From the NCBI GenBank assembly GCA_949987705.1, contig OX465281.1, positions 223,543,978 through 223,607,977 of the forward strand: DNA of 64,000 bases, given 5' to 3'. A program made the position numbers and the translations under genes. A model generated the notes under the pieces. That model had not been told where the DNA came from and searched no databases. It was given only the letters and a program-made list of their open reading frames with translations. The stretch comes from Thereva unica. Taxonomy: Eukaryota; Arthropoda; Insecta; Diptera; Therevidae. Positions 57,939 to 64,000 of this stretch are shown piece after piece; positions within the stretch are counted from its first letter, which is position 1, and each line of letters opens with the position of its first letter.

Positions 57939-58280
57939 GTGCCATCCACAGAAAATATACAAGCAGATATAAAAGAGAAAGTTTTTAATTTCAAGGTAGT
58001 GTTTGGACGCTTATATGTTCAAATTTTACTAGAGCTGGGTTCCAATGTAGCTCAGTTAAGAGCAATGTTAAAAGAATATAGAAACTTTAATTTGCCTTAC
58101 GAGTATAACCAGGAGAAATTAGCATTTCAAGGAGCCAAAACTCCAAAATGGTTGAAAATTGGTCCACATCTTCCTTGGGAGTTTTTAAGAAAACAATTTC
58201 GAAATCACACAAAAAAGCAACATGGCCGCCAGAGATATCGCGTTTTCCCGTGCTTTTTTGTATCTCGGTCGTATCTATAG
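57939..58280 (+). CDS. Unrecognised ORF or exon, divergent from GST
   Basis: 113 codons whose first ~90 look protein-like rather than random: charged/hydrophobic alternation, VFGRLYVQILLELGSN, LRAMLKEYRNFNLPYEYN, and FQGAKTPKWLKIGPHLPWEF. I do not recognise the family. After about residue 95 the content becomes unlike the rest and runs into repeat-like DNA, so the true end may be a splice site near 58210 or a truncation. It starts 127 bp from the GST ATG in the opposite direction. An open frame also extends upstream of the ATG to about 57905. It could be an exon of a host gene, a retro-copy or a domesticated element. Confidence 0.35.
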   Translation: MPSTENIQADIKEKVFNFKVVFGRLYVQILLELGSNVAQLRAMLKEYRNFNLPYEYNQEKLAFQGAKTPKWLKIGPHLPWEFLRKQFRNHTKKQHGRQRYRVFPCFFVSRSYL

Positions 58281-58770
58281 GTCGTACAACCCCATACGAG
58301 GGCCCAAAATATTGACAATGACAACTTATGTTAATCCGATTAAGTCAAAGTTATGAAAAATCACTTTTTGGCAGGCCCACTTTTTGGCCAAAATCACTCA
58401 AAAGCTTTTTTTTTTTTTCGAAAATTGTATTTTGATCAGTTTTTGTTTGATTAGGTCAAGCAGCATTGGACATGGTTGGTACTTAGTTGGGGACCGCATG
58501 GAAAACCGACATTCGCATTTGGAATGGCCGTTTACGAATACATTAATATCTGTAACAGAGGCGTGCATAACGCTGGAGGGTGCGTTCTTAGATTTTCATA
58601 GCTGTACTGGGAGCATACCTTTGGTGGGCGCAATTTTAGATATTCATGCCTGTTGCGGCAGCATTCATACCCGTATGGCAGGCACATTTGTTGGCTATGC
58701 TATTCTAACTCGCGAAGTTATTGGCAATGACTCAGCTCTAAAGAATTGGATTGAAATTGTTCTTCCATTC

Positions 58771-58965
58771 GGCCTCGGTAGTCTAGGGGTAAGGCGCCTG
58801 ACTACTATCCCCAGAGGTCCCGGGTTCGATTCCCGGCGGTGCCACGGTCCTAGCCTTTCCCAATTTCCCGCCTACATAACTTTCCCTCTTTCCTCTCCCC
58901 TCTTTACATTCCTGATTCCTTCTGTCATAGCGTTCCTTAGCCCCTTCCCCGCTCCACCAAAGCGC
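58771..58965 (+). mobile_element. tRNA-derived SINE, copy A
   Basis: Head 58771-58844 resembles a tRNA: A-box TAGTCTAGGGGTAAGGCG, B-box GGGTTCGATTCC, acceptor halves GGCCTCG / CGGTGCC with one mismatch, and terminal A. The anticodon stem-loop does not fold normally, so it is not a working tRNA. The body repeats that of the minus-strand copy at 26469-26668 (attcctgattccttctgtca, ccttccccgctccaccaaa). Confidence 0.78.
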
Positions 58966-58969
58966 ATGT

Positions 58970-60310
58970 CATCGGTTGGTTGATGAGATTCAACTCGTTT
59001 CAGGAGGCATAACACTCCAGCGAGTTGTTTCTCGATGCCCCGATTTCAAAGTCGCGATAGTAATGGTTGGGAGTAGGTGGACTAAAACAAATATCGAGGG
59101 CAGGTTGTGGCAGTTCCTTCCTCCCCGACTAGAGCTGCTGTTCGACATTGCACTCTATAAGAAGAAAATAGATTGTCAACAGTATAAAGGGCCTTTCCTG
59201 TGACTCTAGTCTTTCACATAAAACAAAAAAAAAAAAAATTGTTGGTTCTTCAATGGAAGTAGAACAAGGTGCCGTCGAATCTAAATTTTATCATATTAAT
59301 CGGTGTTCCAAAGGGTTCAATTTTATCACCTTTATTTATCTGATCTGATCTGAATCACCTCCAACTGACTTTAAGCAGAATATGATCGTCAGATCAACTT
59401 ATTTCCCAAGAAAGAACATTCACAAATACACGTGGCAATTTCCCAGCGAAAGATACTGCAATCAAATAGACCATACTCATAGACAGAAGGGCAGCTTCCA
59501 GTTTCCTCCAAGTAAGATCCTTCAGAGGTGCTAATTAATTATTAATAACTTCTTAGTTAAAGCTAGATTCAAATGTCGGAAGCCAGAAATAGAAATAGGA
59601 AAATATACATAGAGAGACCGACGAGGAGCAAGAAATTGAAATATGAGGAAACATGAAGAACCGCAAAAAAACACCTGTCAGGCCCTCTCTTTCATACGCA
59701 TGTTGGTGGTCTGGGAGCACAAATGCAAAAATCGCCCGCCATCTTGAAAGCCCGCCAGGGTTTAAAAGCAAAGTAAATTTAAAGCAAAGCACATACTCTT
59801 AAACTCACTTTGCTGTAGACTGTGAAACCTCTTTGTTTCGTATTGCTGCAAATGTTGTTGCTTTTAAATTAGTTGAAAGCTTTCAGGAGCATACTGGTTC
59901 GGCTGCAAATACTTCTGCTTTAAAATACTTTGCTGTGAAATGCGTTCTGTTTGCTTACAGTTTTTCAAAGCTTTGCTCTCGAAGGCTGTGAAATACTTTG
60001 CTTCTTCCAGCTTTTTTCCATGGTCCAACATTTGTTTAGAGAGCTTTTTTATGTTTATGTGAAGCATTCGCAGCGGGACCAGCATGTCCCAGCATTTGTA
60101 AGCAATAGAATTCACAACAATGTGAAATAAAAAGAGCTTTCATAGCCTACAGAAAAGTTTGAAATTATGATAGCTAAAGCAATGCAAAGTAAATCTCTGT
60201 GGTCTTCTTGGCAGCAATGTAAAGTCAACAACTACAGTATTAAAATTGCTGCAGCAATTCAATCCCTGCTTTGAACCGCCATCTTTAATTTGCGGTAGCT
60301 TCTCTTTTCA
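58970..60310. other. Mostly non-coding, with repeat scraps
   Basis: A degenerate piece of the CTTTCATTTGATACCCAT repeat lies at about 59690-59760, and GCAAAG/CTTTGC-rich sequence runs from 59770 to 60290. No gene supported. Confidence 0.35.
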
Positions 60311-60316
60311 GTGTTA

Positions 60317-60932
60317 AGCCGGAATTACATTATTGTGTCGTGTTGTGTTGTGTCACTGTGTGTCGTGGTACTATGCGTTTACATTCATATGGTGTGTTGT
60401 GCGCATCGTGGCGCATTTAGTATGCAAAATTTTCAAGTAAAGCTAGGTGATATGTTTTCATCCGATCCCGAGATGGGTATTGAAGACCTAACATTTTTGT
60501 TAGTGTCACAATTATGCGAAAAAAGAAAAGAAAAATCGAAGATTTTAGGTCCACCTCATAAATAAGATTAGAGAGATTGAGGGTGAATTCCACACTCTAC
60601 ATAAAGAGCTGGAAGCTGATGCTGAAAAATTTCAGCAATATTTTAGAGCCATCAAATTGCAATTGCAAGAATCATTCCATGATGAAAAGGACATAAAAAA
60701 CCATTTCAAATTTCGCAAATAAATTATGAGGCCTGCTTTCCCATACCTGTTTACATCTGTGTGGTGTGTTGTGTAGCTTTCCAGCGTTCTGGCGCAGATC
60801 AGAGAAGCCTAGTCGGGAACACAATACACCGCAACACACCCTAGTAATGTGAACAGCTCCAAGGAAATACATGGATTGGATAGCGTCAGATAGCGACAAA
60901 ACACGACACGACACAATAATGTAATTCCGGCT
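60317..60932 (+). mobile_element. PIF/Harbinger deletion derivative
   Basis: 616 bp. Ends AGCCGGAATTACATTATTGT are inverted exactly at the right end. TTA flanks both sides (60314-60316 and 60933-60935), the Harbinger duplication. Inside are two out-of-frame coding pieces: one ending in SQLCEKRKEKSKILGPPHK, and from about 60576 IEGEFHTLYKELEADAEKF-type sequence followed by QQYFRA. The latter matches the EFHTLxxEL..D...F..YFRM start of Harbinger DDE nucleases. The nuclease core is deleted. My reading has H where Y is usual in that block, and a frameshift near 60565. Confidence 0.8.
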
Positions 60933-61164
60933 TTAATATCCTGTTTCGAATAGTACAGCTTTCGGTAAGTTATTATATTGCAAATTGTGTTGTTACTGCA
61001 AATATTTAACTCGTTTAAATTTTCTGAAACCCACAGCGCTTATCGAATTTTGTAAAAAATTGTGTTTGATACGGCATTAAAAAAAATTAAGGATTCGAAC
61101 GTCTTACAATATTCCTCGTCTTCCGAGCGATACAATTTTGCGATAATAATCTTCAATCGATTCT

Positions 61165-61480
61165 GGGGCCTTATTCTCTATTACAATACTCAAATGCTTT
61201 TCACTCGAAACTGTTATCCGAAACTAAAATGCTTCCGTATTCCCTATTACAATAATGCTTCCTCTCGTAGAAATGTTCACGAAAGAAAAGAAAATGAGCG
61301 CAAGAGCTTGCAATTGTATCGTCCACACCTAAAATTTTATAAATTGCTCGATTACCCTTGAGCTTTCGAGTAAAAATCTAACAATATTGTTCCAGTTTCG
61401 AGACAGTTTTGTAATACAGAATACCATTTTGGCAGTTTCGAGAAAAATTCTCACAATATTGTAATAGAGAATAAGGCCCC
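61165..61480. mobile_element. MITE with GGGGCCTTATTCTCTATTAC ends
   Basis: 316 bp. The left end GGGGCCTTATTCTCTATTAC is inverted at the right end, and the identity extends to about 25 bp. Internal ctattacaataat and caatattgt words echo the TIR. No clear target duplication, no transposase. Confidence 0.65.
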
Positions 61481-61489
61481 TGAAGTCAT

Positions 61490-62080
61490 TCCTATATTTC
61501 CGATTATTTTCAAATGTACTTCAGTTTCCTTGCCGTAGGAGAAGAAATCCCGTAACAGTTCTTGCACGTGAATACGGCCCAAATCTAGAAAATGCTTGAA
61601 CCATCCATCCATCCATAATTTTGCGGGACCCTTCAACTTTGCGGCTACACCGAACAACAATATTTAATCCTTCCAACGATAAGATTCTTGCAAGCAATTT
61701 ATTCGTTCAATAAATTGTTTGTGGAAAAGGACATAAAGGACGATGGATCGAATTCCGACAAAATTTCGATGATGTCGCGTACTTGGTTGAATGCGGTGGG
61801 TATTGCATATTCAGCATATTATTCTCATCAGGGGGGAATAAGCCTTGTGGTTTGCTTGGATATATAAAAGGTTGTGGTCCTGCGATACAGAAACTGTAGG
61901 CTGTGTTATACGCGATGGCAATCTGGTAATGAGCTAGGTGACAAAGTCGAATGGGGTTGTACTTTTTGGCTGTGTAACACCAGTGTATAAGTCCTCTTGT
62001 TCGGTTTGGGTTGCTTCCTCTGCTACATCATTAACCAGGTGGAGTAATTTATTCAATTCGTCCATTTTCGTTCCCAATAC
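61490..62080 (-). mobile_element. Possible LTR-retrotransposon Gag fragment
   Basis: On minus the open pieces include GTKMDELNKLLHLVNDVAEE and, further on, VAAKLKGPAKLWMDGWFKH and a LLRDFFSYGKE segment. AAxxLxGxAKxWxxxxF followed by a DFF segment is the pattern of Ty3/gypsy-type Gag (retrotrans_gag) domains. Frame breaks are present. Low-to-moderate confidence. Confidence 0.4.
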
Positions 62081-62229
62081 TGAAAAGTAGTTCCACTGTA
62101 GTAAAGTGTGGCTCTGTCACTGGGCTGTCAAGTTTGTAAAAATTGCGATTTCCTACTTCTGATATTTTTAAGATGTCAGAATTTCGGTTAAACTAAGATC
62201 GAGTTATTGTCCGTTGATTGTTGCTATTG

Positions 62230-62660
62230 CCCAGTTCCCAGATTTGGAATGACGCCATACAGCTAATTGTATCGTACGCGTAACACCCTTTCATTTGATA
62301 CCCATAAATGAAAGGGTGCTACGCGTAGAACATTTTCGTAGAATACAATTAGCTATATGACGTCATTCCAAATTCAAAATGGCGGTCAAAACAAGATGGC
62401 GGAGGACATACGAGAAAAAAGAAGTCGAAAATATAACCTATCAACTTGAAATTACGCACATATGCATAGTTCGCGGGCCAATGCAATTTGACGATTTTGT
62501 AAAATGGCGGTTCCAAGATGGCGGCCCCGGCAAAGGGACAAATATAATACAGTTAGTTGTGTGGCGTCATTCCAACTTGAAAGGGGATTGCACAACCCGC
62601 TCGCCGCTCGGTATAGGTATCAAATGAAAGTGTATGTTGAGAATAGTACAGTAAGCTGTG
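62230..62660. repeat. Dispersed repeat, two copies in opposite orientation
   Basis: ggaatgacgccatacagcta ... cctttcatttgatacccata is followed immediately by its inverse (aaatgaaagggtgctacgcg ... agctatatgacgtcattcca), forming a ~150-bp palindrome at about 62247-62368. A further copy runs to 62660. Confidence 0.6.
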
Positions 62661-62814
62661 TGACGTCAATTTAATCTAATATGGCTGTCACCACAAAATG
62701 ACGGAAGGCATATAATAGGCTAAAAAGTAGAAAATAAAATATATAGTTAAAAAAAACTAAAAAAAATGAGGATTTATTTTAAAATGAACTAAAAAGTAAA
62801 AAAATAATTTTGAA

Positions 62815-63260
62815 TGTAAAGTTTTTATTGCTCCAGTCAGTATATGGGAACAATTTCCCTTTCCAATGTAAAAAACGAGGAGTTTTTAAGGAGTGAGGGG
62901 GCAACCCACATGGTGAACACTGCGGCCAAGATAGGCCTATTGTGTACGTTCCCCAATAGCGGAACAGACTATCAGCCTTCCGGATGAAGGCAAGAAGGTC
63001 TTTAATTGATGAAGACCGAGCTTGAGCAGGTCTCAAAAACTCTCTGATAAACGTTCTACTTCTGAGCCAGATTAGAGCAGGACATTCACAAAGAATATGT
63101 GTGGAAGGCTCGTCCCCTTCCATGCAGAGTTGGCATTCTCTTGGCATTCTTGAGACAGCCCTAGGTGGTGGAGGTAATAGTCATGGTTAGTCAGATAACC
63201 CACTAGCAGCCTTAGGTCCGCTCTGCTTAAAGTGATACTGCCTCGTAAGGTAAAGGGTCT
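62815..63260 (-). mobile_element. R1/LOA-like C-terminal tail, second copy
   Basis: On minus: ITLSRADLRLLVGYLTNHDY, LGLSRMPRE and CQLCMEGDEPSTHILCECP. This is the same C..C....H...C tail as at 55386-55616, with an ADLRLLVGYLT helix matching VRTLVGLIT. About 80 further residues lead to the A-rich 3' end near 62760-62820. A ~34-bp tandem duplication (gggtcttataagatctttag) lies at 63256-63320. Confidence 0.72.
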
Positions 63261-63859
63261 TATAAGATCTTTAGCCTATCTAAGAAGGGTCTTATAAGAT
63301 CTTTAGCCTATCGATTTTACTGATTAGGTGGTTTACCCTTCTAGTAAGCAAACTGGGAACTATGCAGAGGAAGGGAGAGGTCCAGGTGGCACCTAATATG
63401 AAGGTCTAGCAGCCTTTCCATCGTTTTCAAAAGAAAATTTGATTTGGCGACTGCGTACAAACTTAATTATTAAGTTTCACACAAAGTCGCACAACATATT
63501 CCGAAAACGATAAACACGATCAATCGGAACACTATCTCGATCACCGAACTCAAAGTTCAGTGATCTTCCCGTGTCCCGTTCCGTCCCGATCGTGTTTATC
63601 GAGACAGCCAATTTCCGGCATCTCCATTCTATTCTTCGCTCTCCTCGTGTGTTCTACTACGCCATTGCACGTAACCCAAAACCGCGAACAAAGAAAACTA
63701 TCAACAAAAAGCAATACATTATATATATAAATAAAATAAATAATATTCCATGTATCAAAATAGTTAAGTGCTAAAGATAACAAGTTAAGTGACCTGATAA
63801 TAATCAATAAAATAAAATAGAGAATTAACATTAAAGTCTGTGTCTTTAATTCATAATCA

Positions 63860-64000
63860 CCGTTAATACGGTAACCAAAGAGGTTAAGCTGATAGGTCTG
63901 TATGATTTAGTCAGCTCCACAGGTCTGTTGCCCTGTTTTGGGATAAAAAACACCACGAATTTCCTCCAGATGGTTGTAATGTATTCCCAGTTGAAGCTGG
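63860..64000 (-). mobile_element. R1/LOA-like RT fingers fragment at window edge
   Basis: On minus from 64000: FNWEYITTIWRKFVVFFIPK, then a short link and SYRPISLTSLV. This is the W....vvFIPKpGk......yRPISLTSf block that opens the RT domain of R1/LOA-like elements. It may be the same element as 62815-63260 with the palm lost or displaced by the AT-rich stretch between. Confidence 0.65.

Noticed and set aside
57939..58280. Naming this ORF as a specific ribosomal or mitochondrial protein
   Set aside because: The resemblance is a vague impression of conserved-looking residues. I could not name a family with confidence.
58771..58844. Functional tRNA gene
   Set aside because: A and B boxes and a plausible T arm are present, but the anticodon stem-loop does not fold to standard size and the same head with the same body recurs at 26469-26668, so it is a SINE.

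Overview
This window is eukaryotic, AT-rich and dominated by transposable elements. It is most probably from an insect and plausibly from a fly (Diptera). The evidence is a spliced Delta/Epsilon-class glutathione S-transferase gene, a class largely confined to arthropods, with 50-55 bp introns; a BEL/Pao LTR retrotransposon; fragments of R1/LOA-like, jockey-like and RTE-like non-LTR retrotransposons; hAT, PIF/Harbinger-like and mariner-like DNA elements; and tRNA-derived SINE-like units. There are no bacterial operons and no long host ORFs. The species cannot be fixed from sequence alone.

Layout. 1-7 kb: pieces of an RTE-like non-LTR element (endonuclease on minus, reverse transcriptase on plus), two tRNA-like Pol III units, one of them split by a TAA-flanked MITE, and an R1-like RT tail interrupted by a fold-back insertion. 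7-13.3 kb: a mariner-like transposase scrap, dispersed repeats, a 108-bp tandem array and an RTE-like C-terminus. 13.3-25 kb: an old non-LTR ORF1 on minus (DUF4780-like) into which a young BEL/Pao element (17886-24721, minus) has inserted, with 5-bp target duplication, tRNA-Tyr-type primer site, polypurine tract and near-identical LTRs, but no integrase. 25-40 kb: mostly non-coding, with a SINE, jockey-like RT remains, several terminal-inverted-repeat (TIR) elements and a possible 5' UTR exon. 40-43.5 kb: a decayed hAT transposon with perfect 8-bp duplication, then a 1.43-kb fold-back element whose two ~0.66-kb arms are nearly identical. 44-53.5 kb: further non-LTR remains and a 1.06-kb TTAA-flanked element with internal tandem repeats. 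53.6-57.8 kb: the one clear host gene, a four-exon GST on minus whose third intron (3.4 kb) is filled by repeats. 57.9-64 kb: an unrecognised 113-codon ORF divergent from the GST, a SINE, a PIF/Harbinger deletion derivative, a second small MITE, a gag-like fragment and R1/LOA-like pieces.

The only gene I can assign a normal cellular job is the GST (glutathione conjugation of xenobiotics and oxidation products in the cytosol). The rest records nested transposition, and target-site duplications allow much of the order to be read. I found no new multi-gene system. The most unusual structures are the giant fold-back hairpin, the recently inserted integrase-less BEL element, and the family of self-similar hAT MITEs in and beside the GST gene.
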